A stretch of 64,000 nucleotides of DNA from Hybos culiciformis (Eukaryota > Arthropoda > Insecta > Diptera > Hybotidae), in assembly GCA_964007475.1 (NCBI GenBank), contig OZ023274.1, positions 35,797,816-35,861,815 of the forward strand, given 5' to 3'. This document shows positions 27,490 through 39,600 of this stretch, piece after piece. The stretch's first letter is position 1; each line of letters starts with the position of its first letter. Made by a program: the position numbers and the translations under genes. The notes beneath the pieces are model-generated. The model was not told where the DNA came from and did not search any database. It saw only the letters and a program-made list of their open reading frames with translations.

Positions 27490-27707
27490 CCATAGATTAA
27501 GAATATACATAGATTCTAAGCTTCATACAACATTATTTTTGGTATTTTTATGTGAATGTGTTAGTAAAACAAAATAAAATACGTGATAATTATCAATGTA
27601 TGAAAAGAATTTTATTTAGTTTTACTAACCCCTTCACATAAAAATACCAAAAAAGACTGAAAAAATTTTGTATGAAGCTATAAATCTTTCTATTCTTAAT
27701 CTATGTT
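27490..27707. mobile_element. Long-TIR MITE, Mutator-like, with 9-11-bp TSD
   Basis: The element is essentially two arms of about 95 bp facing each other around a short spacer. The arms share CATAGATTAAGAATA, AGCTTCATACAA, TTTTTGGTATTTTTATGTGA and GTTAGTAAAAC. AATACTTAATA occurs directly outside both ends (27479-27489 and 27708-27718), an 11-bp exact match of which 9-10 bp would be the target duplication. Long inverted arms with 9-10-bp TSDs are typical of Mutator-like or foldback elements. No coding potential. Family assignment is inference. Confidence 0.82.
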
Positions 27708-27718
27708 AATACTTAATA

Positions 27719-29058
27719 GTCCCTTCATAAATATCATTATTATTTTTATAAAAATCTACTATTGACCAAAATCTCAAAGTCAATTATTTTCAAGAGCCTG
27801 ATACAACTCAAAGTAATATTTATTTAAGCCAATTAAATTATTAAAAACTAATTTTTGGGGCTAAATTTTCAAGTCCAAGTATTGAATTGACAGCTTATAT
27901 TGGATCTTATAAAAGTAAAAAGTAAAATTATCAAAATAAATATAAATTCATATTGGTTCGTTCAATTCAAAAAAAAAAAAAAAAATTGGTACACCACATG
28001 ACAAAAAAAAAGTTCATGAAATTTTGATTTTGAATATGAATGATTTGGGATATTGTAAATATATAAAATTTGGTAAAACTCTTACTATTATATTAATGAA
28101 ACATTTTGAATTTGTTTGCGATGAAGAAAATGAAAAACAACTTTTCTTTTCTTTTTTTTTCGACATTTAATTTTTGTTATATTTTTAAGAAGTTGTTGGT
28201 AAAAGCAAAAAAAAATAAAAGAAAAAAAAATGGTTTAAGTAAAAATTTAATATTATTTTCCTTTCTTTTTCTTTTTTTATTTTTCCAATTTTTTTTTTTT
28301 TTTTTTAACTTTTTATTTCGAAGGCTAAGAATATGAATGAAATATTTGAAAAAAAAAAACCAAAAAAATCAAAGCAAACAGAAGAAAAAAAAATACTACT
28401 TCTGATTGGCAAAAATGAAACATAAATATTGATTATTCTTTTGGGTTCAAAATCAAATTGAAAAAAAAAAAAAATTTGAAAAATGAAACTATAAAGGCCA
28501 CAAAAATTTGCATATAATTAGCTTTTATGCCAAAAAAAATATTTTTTTTTTTTTAATGAATACTTATATACTTTATTTTATATATGAACGTTCATTTTTC
28601 TTTTAAAATGAGAAATTTTTCATTTAAAAACAAAATTTTTTTTTTTTGTTTTTGATACATAAATTAATTCAGAAATTTTTATTGCGGACAATTTAAATTG
28701 AAAAGCAATTATTGAAATTTTTTTTTATATTTGTGGTGGGTGGTCATATATTATAAAACTTTTGAAAGTTTTAAGCTTAATCTCAAAATTTTAGAAAGCT
28801 TGCAGATATTTTATATAGGAAATTGAAAATATTACATTTGATTTGGAATTTAATTAATAAAAAATATCAACAATAATAGCTAATTTTTTTTGCAAATTAT
28901 TTATTCTTTGTGATCGAATAATAATTGATCGAATAAAAATTTGAACAAGAAATATTTTTATTTTGCTATTATCACAATAATATCTGGTTCTTTTACTTCA
29001 CATCTCAGCAAATATGTTTAAATTTTTAAAAAGCCAATTTGAGCCAAAAACTCAAAAC
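27719..29058. other. Intron 1 stretch, no gene seen
   Basis: Poly-A/poly-T-rich sequence. The 76-codon frame at 28106 is F/K-rich and low-complexity. Confidence 0.4.
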
Positions 29059-29180
29059 CTGACTCACTCACCCTGGAGTCAGTTCTATACTCTCTAAGAA
29101 ATCAAAAAAAAATCACTGCAGTCGAGATTGTACAAAACAAAGCAATACCAAGACCAATTTTTAACAGTGAAGGCTCTTCA
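29059..29180 (-). repeat. Dispersed repeat, copy B (reverse orientation to copy A)
   Basis: Its reverse complement aligns along its whole length with 2369-2490; see copy A. The match spans GAAGAGCC near 29180 through AAAAATTGGT and TCTCGACTGCAGTGATT to TATAGAACTGACTCCAGG near 29070. The frame at 29161-29361 overlaps it and is probably not a gene. Confidence 0.55.
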
Positions 29181-32002
29181 CGGTTTCCTTGCCGTACTTT
29201 TTAAATATATGTACATAATATTTAAATTGAAACTTCTTATTGACTATTAACACAAAATTTCTCTTGTTTTTATCACCTAAAAAAAAAATCTTAATTAATT
29301 TTTTTAAATGAAAATAATTAAAAACAATTAAAAGAAAATAATTACCACAAACATAATACATAATGCATAATTAAAACAGAAATAAAGAAAAAAAAAATTA
29401 ATGAAGAGATATTTTTATTTTTCTTTATTTTTTCATTTACTCTAATTTACAAATCTTCGAATCCATTAGGATTAAATTAAAGAAGAAATAAAAATAATTA
29501 AAATTTTATTTGTATGTACAAACTTCTGAAAATTATCAAATAATAAAATAATAAACAAAAAACAAACAATTCATTTTTCTCTAACTAATTAATTGTTTAA
29601 ATTATTGTATAATAAAAAGAAAGATTATAAAATCTTAATACGACTATTTTATGACAGTTAAATATATGTATATTCATTCATTAATCCGTATCTGCAGTAA
29701 AGTGTGAAACTATTAAAAAATTACGCAATTAATTTGTCAAAAAAAAAAAATTTCTAAATTATCACTTCCCACACACACAAAAAATTAAATAAAATATATG
29801 AAACATACAAATGAATATGAAATATTTTCCAATGCGATCAAAATAATTGAATTAATTATAACAACTAAAAGTTTAGAAAAACTTTTACTTCTAAATTAAC
29901 ACCCGCCAAAATTATAAAATCTCTCAATTAGATATAAATTTATCCTAAAATTTTATTTCATTAAGATTTATGATTTTAATTAAACATTATGCAAATTCTT
30001 TTCACTTTCAATCATTCATTTCACTTTTTGTCACATAGATTTCATATATTAAATTAAATTAAAATATCTTTTTTGGTATACCCATTATTTTTCTTTTAAT
30101 TTTTGGTAAATTATAATTATCACAATTTTTGTTTTGTTTTTTTTTTTTTTTAAATAAAATTGATGCCCAAAGCTTTTTATTATACAAATAATGTTTATAA
30201 AAGTGATCTTTCAGTGTAAGAATGAAAATTAAATAAATTAAATTAATTTGCACATAATTCAAAAGCTTTAGTATAATTACAAAAAAAAAAAAAAAAAATA
30301 ATAAGTTAAAAAAATGTTTGTTCACTTTCGCTTTAAAATTTGCGCAAATACTTTTATTTTTTTTATTAATTGAAAACCTTTCTCTTATCAAATTGTAATA
30401 ACGAAAAAAAAAAAACGAAATAAACAAAAACTGAACTATAAAATAATTTTATAATAAACAGCTGCAAAATTTCATTAGAGATTTAACATTTATTTTTCAA
30501 AAATTTACAGTGAGTTATTTTTTTTTTGCAAATCAAATTTAATATACTTTTACTTGCGATTATGGCTATAACTATATATTAGTTCCGCAGTGTGCCTAAA
30601 TTTTAATCATTATTTTAGTTTTTCTTATTAACTATATACTGCATAAACAAAATTAAATTTTGAACTTTTTCTCTAATATATTTTTTTTTAATAAATATAT
30701 AATAAATATTCTGGTTTTGAAATAATAATAAACAGAAACATATATAATAATATAGTAGTTTTATTGCAAGATATATAGGCATAAAATGTATTTGTTAGAT
30801 TTAATTCATAATTTATATGTAAATATAAAATCTAAATTGTTGTCTTGTCTGGATTATTGGCAAAATGAATGCAGTTAATATTATTATTAAAATTGATGAG
30901 AAATTGGGAAAAAAATCTATTCATACATATTATTATATACATTATATACATAAATATTGAAAATAAATAAAATATTTACAAAATAATAAGTTTGTTAATC
31001 CTCTTAGAAAAATTTATGTTCCTCTTGTTAAAACTTATAAAATCAAAAAAAAATTTGAAATAAAATATATATTTATAATAATTTTGTTTTTTTTTTTTTC
31101 TTTTTTCAAATAAAATTGTATATGGTTGCATTTATCTGTAACTTTTGGACCATAGTTAATACTCTTATGTAACATACATTATATTGAAATTTACTTTTTG
31201 AAAAATGAACAATTTTTTTTGTATTTTGCTATTATTTCAATTCATTTGGAAATAAATTTTGCGCAATCGATAAAAATTCCAAATGAATAGTCAAAAAAAA
31301 AAAAAATAAAAAAGAATAATATTTTTTAAACTTTTTAATTTTATTTTTTGAAAAACTTCTTCTTAAAATAAAATTTTTATTATGTAAAATTTTTTAAAAA
31401 TATATTTAAAAAAAAAAACTGCTGAACTACTTTTTTCGATCATTTTTACAATTCATAATGTGGCTTACATAAAAACATGATAATGTTCAAATATATATAT
31501 AATATTAATTCTAAAAAAAAAAGAGTTTTTCAAATAAGATTTTCCGATACACTTCATGTACATAATATTTTTTATTTTTTTTAATTTTGATTTATTTTTC
31601 TCTTTTCTATAATATTATATGAAAAAATTATTGGAAAATTGTTTTTGGCGCCTAAACTTCGATTTAATACAATTTTTACACAATTAAATTTACATGTACG
31701 TACTTATGTGTATTATATAATAATTACATTTAAGAGTGGAAAATTCAAACTTGTTAAATAAAAAAAAAGTAAATTTAATTTAAATCGAAAATTTATTAAT
31801 ATTATTTTAAAATTGAAATTAATCCAAAAATGTTGAGCCAATTGTTTCTTGCATTCATATAGTTTTTTTTTTTTGTATTTGTTGCATTACAACTATTTTA
31901 CCTTTCATAAATTTTTATTGCTATAGCAAAAAGTAATCAAACCGTCAGGACTTATTAACTTCTATTTTTGTTTATCTGCCATTTTCAAAATTAAATTTTT
32001 CT
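29181..32002. other. Intron 1 stretch, no gene seen
   Basis: A/T-rich low-complexity sequence. The 122-codon minus frame at 30059-30427 is built from poly-A/poly-T runs (F and K strings) and is rejected as a gene. Confidence 0.4.
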
Positions 32003-32287
32003 TTTGAAAAAAATAAATTAAAAACAAGTTTTCCAAAAAACTGAGGCCAGGCCGCATGAAAAAGTAGAAAATAACTTTTTCTTCACACACAGAGGTGGAC
32101 TCAGATTTTTTGATTGGAACGTAAGTGATTTGATTCATGAAGAGAAAGAATATTCAAGAGAAATGTCCCAATCAAAAAATCTGAGTCCACCTCTGTGTGT
32201 GAAGAAAAAGTTATTTTCTACTTTTTCATGCGGCCTGGCCTCAGTTTTTTGGAAAACTCGTTTTTTACTTATTTTTATTTTCTACCG
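32003..32287. repeat. Long, nearly perfect inverted repeat (~100-bp arms, ~45-bp loop)
   Basis: The left arm (about 32021-32119) and right arm (about 32168-32266) are almost identical in reverse complement over CTGAGGCCAGGCCGCATGAA, AGTAGAAAATAACTTTTTCT and AGAGGTGGACTCAGATTTTT. Weaker similarity extends the arms outward to about 32003 and 32287. The arms are far less diverged than those of most other elements here, so the repeat is young or under selection. Transcribed from either strand, it would fold into a hairpin of about 100 bp. No clear target-site duplication is visible. Confidence 0.88.
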
Positions 32288-32339
32288 TTTTCACGTTAAC
32301 TAAATTGTTATTATGTGCTGCATGGATGTTTGAAAACAA

Positions 32340-32950
32340 TTTTATGACTAATCATATCGATGTTTTCCGATGATTTTTTCGCTTTTTCGGGTTTTCCATG
32401 GAGTTTTCTGCAAAAGCAACTTTATGCAACTCATTTCGCTCTACAAATTTGTCTCAGGTTGCAAAACGCTCAAACGCTTCCTTGGTCGGAAAAACTCCGG
32501 AAAAGCGTTTTACATGAATTTTCTTCGATTTTTTCTGCAATTTTCACCATTGTCGGAGAGAAAGTAATGATGCCAGTGATCCTGCATAATTTAGAAAACT
32601 TTTTTACCGGAAAATTTTCCGGAAAAGTCGGAAAATTCCGGAAAACTTTTCCGGAAAAATCAGAAAACTTTGCATTTTTCCTAAAACGGATTTATCACTA
32701 CTCAAATTTGCACCAAATTTTCAAATGATTTTTCCCGATTTTCCGGGTTTTTCATGGAAATTTCCGCTTCAAATTTTGATAGCTTCAATTGTCACGCGAC
32801 ATGAACATGTGTGCCAAATTTCAGCTCGCTGTGATGACGAAAAGTGGGTCTACGAGAGTGTCGAAAATAGTAAAGAAATATACAGACAAATACTTTACGA
32901 GTTAATAAGAATTGTGTCCTCAATAAATAAAGAAATAGGAAATAATTAAA
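32340..32950. mobile_element. GC-richer dispersed-repeat segment with CCGGAAAA motifs
   Basis: The block is much less A/T-rich than its surroundings and lies directly right of the inverted repeat. Many TCCGGAAAA / TTTTCCGG motifs lie between 32480 and 32760. Two related modules occur about 360 bp apart: GATTTTTTCGC...GGGTTTTCCATGGAGTTTTC (about 32367) and GATTTTTCCCG...GGGTTTTTCATGGAAATTTC (about 32728). The right part (GTGCCAAATTTCAGCTCGCT, TATACAGACAAATACTTTAC) resembles the non-coding ends of insect retroelements or Helitrons as I remember them. Open frames at 32360-32728 and 32725-32949 have no recognised domain and probably reflect base composition. Family not settled. Confidence 0.5.
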
Positions 32951-35900
32951 AAGTTTTTTTCAGAGAAAAGTACCTAAATTTTGTTGGTCCTGGTTCTGAA
33001 AGAATTTAAAATAATATATATATTAATGTAAGGCAAATATTTATTTACATGATAAAAAGTTAAATTGAGTTGCAAAAAAAATATATTTTTTTTCTTGCCT
33101 TATTTCAAATTAAACAATCTTGACAAAGTCGTAAAAAAATTACTTTGTTTATTTTAATTGTCTATTTTCTTAAATTTTGATACTCAGTACATACTATATT
33201 AATTTTTTTTCGGATTACAAATTCATATAAAACATAATAATTATTATAATTACTATTCTATTCAAATCATCGTAACGTTTTTTAATTCGTAATTATAACT
33301 ATAATGCTGAATGTGAATGAAAATTTAAAAAAAAATTGACATAACTAACAAAAGATTTAATGCGTCAACGAACTTAAAATCGCATAATGTAATAATAAAA
33401 AAATATATATGAATTTTCCAATATTATTCGAATGAAGTTTTTTTGTTTTTTTTTTTTTGTTATATTAATACAATATTTTCAACGTCATTAGTTTGGCAAA
33501 CATTATGTTGTTGCATAAAATGCATATTTATCTGCAATATTCTTTAAAATGAGTTTAAATATATATGTACATATGTTTTAACACCATGAACGATATTACT
33601 ATTTTTATTTTCAAGTTATTATCCACAAAAAGAAATTTAATTTAATTATTTGTAAATCTATTTATTCAGTATTAAATTGAAGTAAATTAAATTTAATAGT
33701 GAGATCGGTAAGTTCACTATAAATTTGAGATCATTCACAAAAATATGCTTTTTAGTAAATTCATTTCAATAATGTTGACTCATTGTTCTCATTTTCTAAA
33801 GTCTGCAGAATTTAAATTTTGATTTCAACAAATAAGCCTTTTTTAGTAAAAAATATTCAATTAACGATTTTCAATACTTATACATAAAAATATTAAAGTT
33901 AAAAATTTTGAATTCGATACAGATCATACAATATTGATTGAATTAAGTTTTATGATGCAATTGTAATTATTATACCAGCATGCCTAACTAATATTTAATT
34001 CCAATTTACTTAAAGAGCTATTAGGGAATTTATAAAGTGAAAAAATGTTATTTAGTTGATTCTTTTACTAAAATTACAATACACTGCACTGCACATAAAG
34101 CTATACAAATTATTGTATAATGGTGTAATGTAAATTTCAGGTGCACAAATTAAAAATGTGGAAAAAAAATGAGAAAAAAGTTTAATCGTTATTTTTTGTG
34201 TGTATAAACTTAACTTGTTAATCTAGAAAAAAAAAATAAAAATTACACATCTCATAGTTTTTTCTATAATATCTTGGGAAATCATAAATAGAAGGATTCC
34301 TCGTTTACATATATATATTATATGAAAATTTCAGAGAATGGTTTAGCTGCAACAAACAACATAGAAAAAAAAAAGTTTTAACAATTTTAAGTAAGATTTA
34401 AATTTTTAATTAAAAAAAAATTTTTTTACTTCACTTTAATGATTTTATAATTATAAAGTTTATATAAATTTTGTATTATGTGTGTACATTATAATATGTA
34501 AATTAAAAATTTTTCTTAATAATATTTCCGAAGTTAAATGACTTAGTTTATTAATCAAAGTTTAACGTTTTCTTAAATAGTCAAGAGCTAGAGGAATAAG
34601 TAGAGGCTCCAAGTTCTTCAAACTCCCTAGTCAGGATTCTTTTATGCCGTTCTTAATAATATTTTATTAACGTTTTTGTTTTTGCATATTTTAAAATTAA
34701 ACATACTTTAAAATGAACCAAACATTTATTTTCGTTAAAAACTTTGGTCTAAGGATATAGACCGAAAAATCTAAAAAAAAAACTAAAATTGATATTTTCT
34801 ATTATGAATAACTTCCATGCTAGTTAAAATATATAGATTATGATGCTTTGAATAAATTTTTTCTTCTTACAAAAATTTCGTTAAAACTTACGTAAATGTA
34901 CTTGTACACATTCATTTACATAATTATGAATGTAGTATTAGTATACATATAATGTACTTAATCATGAAATTTATGCTTACTACATAAATCGATTTTTTTT
35001 TTCATGTATATAGTATATGCACTTTTGAAACATTCTGTCGACACTCTCATTTAATAACAATATAAGTGCAATATATTTCTATTCAATTTTTACATTTTTG
35101 AAAGAAACTGGCAAAATAAATAAACTTAATATTTTCCAAATAAAATTAATAAATTGAATAATGTAATAATAACAATTTGTTTTGATTAATTTTTTGATTT
35201 ATTCCAAATAAATTCCAAAAAATTTCTAAAAAATACACTTTTGCAAAATATCTAAAAATATGTAGGTATATCAGATAAATTATAATAAAGTTATAATGAA
35301 TCGTGAATCTCAGCACAGGTCCTAATATATATAGAATTTTTTAATTATTATTATAATAATTTATGTATATAGATAAAACTTAATACCTACATAATCATGT
35401 TACCAATGAAATAATGTACCTGTTAAATAATATATTATTACTTATTGATTCACTATATACTGAATGAGAATATCGTTTTGTAATTGTAGTGAATAATAAC
35501 ACAATTTTAACGTTTTTCAACATTAAAAAAAAAAAAACTCATCTTGATAGTGAAATTGAAATACATAAAATTTAGCTTATGTAACCTTTTAGTTATAAAT
35601 TTGTTATTCTATTGGTACATAGGGAAATCAAGTTAAAATTGTATACACATGCATATTATTATGTGTACTGAATCTATATTCTTGTTTAAGATAAGCATTT
35701 TCACGACACTTCCAAGTGAAAAGGGATATTTAAGAATTGATATCTAAAAAATAAACATTTTTATCATTTATTCGATAGTAGGGAAATAGTTTAAGGATCC
35801 GTATTTTTTTGTTTCTTAATTGATGGTCGATTTGATCGCTTTATCTTTAATTTTTTTTATTTTGGCGGTAATAAGATTGTTTTTCATCAATTTTTAAGTA

Positions 35901-35969
35901 ACACAAATAGAATTTAAAGCGAATCTCAAATACATATTTCAAAGTTTATTAAAAAAAAAAAAAGGTGTA
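32951..35969. other. Intron 1 stretch, no gene seen
   Basis: A/T-rich sequence with no exon-like block. TGTACATA-type simple motifs recur (for example near 33570 and 34905). Confidence 0.4.
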
Positions 35970-35977
35970 GTAATTTC

Positions 35978-36594
35978 GGGTCCGCGCAATAACTCATCGG
36001 TACTTAACTCATCGGTCGATTTTGGATAAGTTATATCCGTTTTAACTCATCCGAAAATTGGCCGATGATTTATATCCTTTGCAATGCACATAACTTCAGA
36101 AAAATAAAACTGATCTGGCAAGCCGCAAATCCCACTGACCAACCACCAGTCCGCCCGCCCTCAACCCCCCCTCCGCCCCCTTCCCACGTTCTGGGATACC
36201 CCCTTTATCCTTTTTAAAAAAATAGGGCCATTCATTGGCCAAAGAGGAAGTACCGTAGTGTTTGTTACAAATAAGCATTGAGGTGGAAACCCACTGCCGC
36301 AAATCCCACTAACCAACCACCAGTTCGACCAGCGACCGAAAAAAAAAAACGGAGCTGCGGCGACAATGTTCGCTCATAATTTTGCGGATGAGTTATGTGT
36401 TTTAAAAAGGATTTAAGTCATCCGAAAAAGTTGCCAGATCAGTTTTATTTTTCTGAAAGCACATAACTTATCAGCGATGGATGTGCATTGCAAAGGATAT
36501 AAATCATCGGCCAATTTTCGGATGAGTTAAAACGGATATAACTTATCCAAAATCGACCGATGAGTTAAGTACCGATGAGTTATTGCACTTCGCC
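35978..36594. mobile_element. Foldback transposon with long arms, GC-rich core and 8-bp TSD
   Basis: Two inverted arms share GCAATAACTCATCGGTACTT, GGATAAGTTATATCCG, TTGGCCGATGATTTATATCC and AAAACTGATCTGGCAA. The right arm is the longer (about 265 bp); the left arm lacks internal segments. GTAATTTC flanks both ends (35970-35977 and 36595-36602), an exact 8-bp target duplication. The core, 36122-36326, carries a direct repeat starting GCCGCAAATCCCACT (36122 and 36296) around a C-rich stretch that is the most GC-rich sequence in the window. The minus frame 36096-36302 crosses this core and is not credible as a gene. A half copy lies at 1138-1431. Confidence 0.88.
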
Positions 36595-36602
36595 GTAATT
36601 TC

Positions 36603-39600
36603 CAAACCTAAAAACCGTCAATATTTTGAGAAACGAAAATATATGTTTCTTTTCATTTTTAATTTTCATCTAAATATACGTACAAATTAAAGTAAAATTT
36701 ATTTTTCAATAATTTTGTGATTCGACATTAATTTCTTATTAAATTGCTCGTTAGATTTAATTTTATAGTTTTTTTTTTATTTACACTTTGCTTTTAATAT
36801 TTATTTTGAAATTATTACATAAAATAATGGTAACAAAATATGAATTTATTTATATTTTAATGAATTAAGTTATTAATTTAATAACTAATTTATGTAATAC
36901 AATAACAGAAATAATTTTGTTAGTGGTTTCAATTATTAAAATATTTTCATTTTAATAGGGTAAAAGTTTCTAAATTATGTTCAATATAATATGTAGGTAG
37001 ATTGTAGGTATAGTTAATAATATTATGCTTATGAGTATATAGTATAAATTAATTAAGAGCAATTTTTAAAGTAAATTTTCACATGAATAATATTTATAAA
37101 AAAATTAAATTTATAAAAATAAATAATGTTATCTAACTTATCTGAGATAGCCTGTTTGAATGTTTTAATTGAAAATAATTAGCAAACATTAAAAATTAAG
37201 TGAATAATAAAATATTTTTAATATTGAATTGTATTAAAAAAAAAATTTTTATTTGCAAATTATTATATTTATCAGCAAAAATAAATCAAGTTACTAGTTA
37301 CCCTATTATTGTAATCTAATCATTATTATTTTCTTTTGTTTTTTTATTTTGCTATAAATAAGCTGCTGACTTAAAAATTGTTTTTGCATGATAGATTTAT
37401 AAATATTTTTGAACTTAATTGAAATTTTAAATGAGAGAGAAATATATATATTTATATATGAATAATATTATGCGAAAATAAATTTTACTTTATACACACA
37501 GTCAGTAAATAACAAAATAAAGTACAGGTGTACAATATAACAAATATTTTATTCTAATAATAATAACATTAGAATCATATGAATAATATAATATATTAAA
37601 GATTCATATATATATATGTATAAATATTATATATTATAAATCAAGCAATTTAAAAACTTTATTATTATTATTATTATAATTAGTTTTTCTTATTTAAGAA
37701 GAAAACTGATTTAAATAAAACTTTTCAATTGCATAATCTTGTGGAGGCTTATTTTAATATAGTAGGTACATATAATAATAATTTATCATAAAGTTTGAAA
37801 TTTATCAAATTCATTTATAAAATAATTCGTTTGTTTAAAGCCCCACAGACCCATTCAATTATAATTTTGTTGCATAATCTGAAGAAAAAAATAAATTAAA
37901 AATAAAATTTCTATATAGATTGTCAAGTCCTTTTTTTATATACACACATATTTAACTTTAAAATAAGTTAATATATACTCTTCTGTTCAATTTTATATAA
38001 AGAAACATTTATTTGTTTTTACTTCATCACAAAAATTTTCTTAATTGGTACAAGAAAATTACAATTTTTGTATAATGAATTCAATGTTGGATAAAATAAA
38101 ATAATAAAAAAAGAAATTTTGACAAATATTTTCATCCCAAAATCTTTATCTTTTTATCCTGTCTGCAGTAGATTAAAGTGCAATAATCATAGGAATAAAC
38201 TTTAATAGCTCTTATGAAAATTTATTATTATTATTATTATTATTATAATTTTTTTTTTAGATCTCCTTCAATTCTCGTACGAATATATTTTATGCTCTCA
38301 TTATGCATACATGATGAGCAGCATAATATTGATATATTTCATAAGAACTTTTTATAAAGTTTTTCATTCAGTTTTTTTTTTGTTTTTTTCTTTTAGTTAA
38401 ATTTAGGTTAAAATTTATGATTTTTCAAAATAAACGAGAAAAGAAAATTTACATTTCATTATTATGATTTTAAGTTTTTTTTTTTTTTTTTTTTTATGAT
38501 GACTTTTATTTTAATGTTACTAAAGCTATTTAAAGTTATAATGATTTGAAATATTATGAAAATTTATTATGAACCGGGTCTATTTAAAAAAAAAAAATAT
38601 ATATATACACTTTTTAATTTAATTAAATTGTTAATTTAACAGTTGGCGCAAAATTTTATGAATAGAATATTTTCTCATTAAATTTACGCGCTTTAATAAT
38701 TGATTGTTATTTCAGAAATTTTATCTATTTGAAGTTGGTTTTAAAGTTGGGAAAGTGTTCGTAATTATTGTATAGTTTGTTCCAATTTTGACAATGCTGT
38801 AGTTGCAAAATTTGTTTAAACACTCATTAAAATATGTTTAAACCGAAAAAATTATTATACCATTATATACTTATATTATCCACATAATCACAATTATTGC
38901 TTTCTTACCCTTAAACCTAAGAATTTTCAATCAAAATTCAATTATTGAAATAAATTTTACACCTTTCTGAAGTTTGTAAGATCACGCATAAAGCATAAAA
39001 ATTCTTTAATTTTTTTTTAATTTAATTTTTTCTTTTTTTTTTTATATCTATGATGCTTGTCGAATTTTCTTTCTTACAATTTTTATGTTTCAACGTTTTG
39101 CCTGATTTTCAAATGAAATCTTTGAAAAAAAAAAATGGAAAAAAAAAATAATATTTTCTTTTTACTTTAATCTTACACGGAGTTCTGTTGTAATAAATGA
39201 GAAAAAGAAGGAAAAAAATGTTTTATGTAAAATAATGTAATATGTAATATTTATTATGTATAAAGTATAATAAATATCATTTTTCAGTTTTATTAGGCTT
39301 TTTGCTTTGAAAAAAAAAAAGAAGTAATAAAATAAAATGAATCTTAAAAAAATTTATAGAAATAATAAACCATTTATAGAATACAAATCAAAATTATTAT
39401 CTGTTATGTATTTATAAGATACTTAAAAATGAAGTCTTACACAATAAGGATAAAGGCGTCAATATTTGCCCGTGTAGTATACAAACGTCAAATCAACCAA
39501 ATATACAAACGTCAAAACAACCAGGCAGCTCATGGATACTAGTATTCGCCAATGTTATCTTACATTATGCAATTATGACTAATTATTCACATAAGATTAT

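Noticed and set aside
30059..30427. 122-codon minus-strand open frame
   Set aside because: Made almost wholly of poly-A/poly-T translations (F, K, N, I runs), with no domain, splice sites or compositional change.
32360..32949. Two overlapping + frames (122 and 74 codons)
   Set aside because: They lie inside a repeat block rich in CCGGAAAA motifs and have no recognised domain; several frames are open there because of composition.
36096..36302. 68-codon minus frame with G/P/R-rich end
   Set aside because: It crosses the foldback element's arm-core junction and its GC-rich core; not a gene.
38223..38250. ATT repeat as a CRISPR or satellite array
   Set aside because: A simple trinucleotide microsatellite; no spacer-repeat structure exists anywhere in the window.
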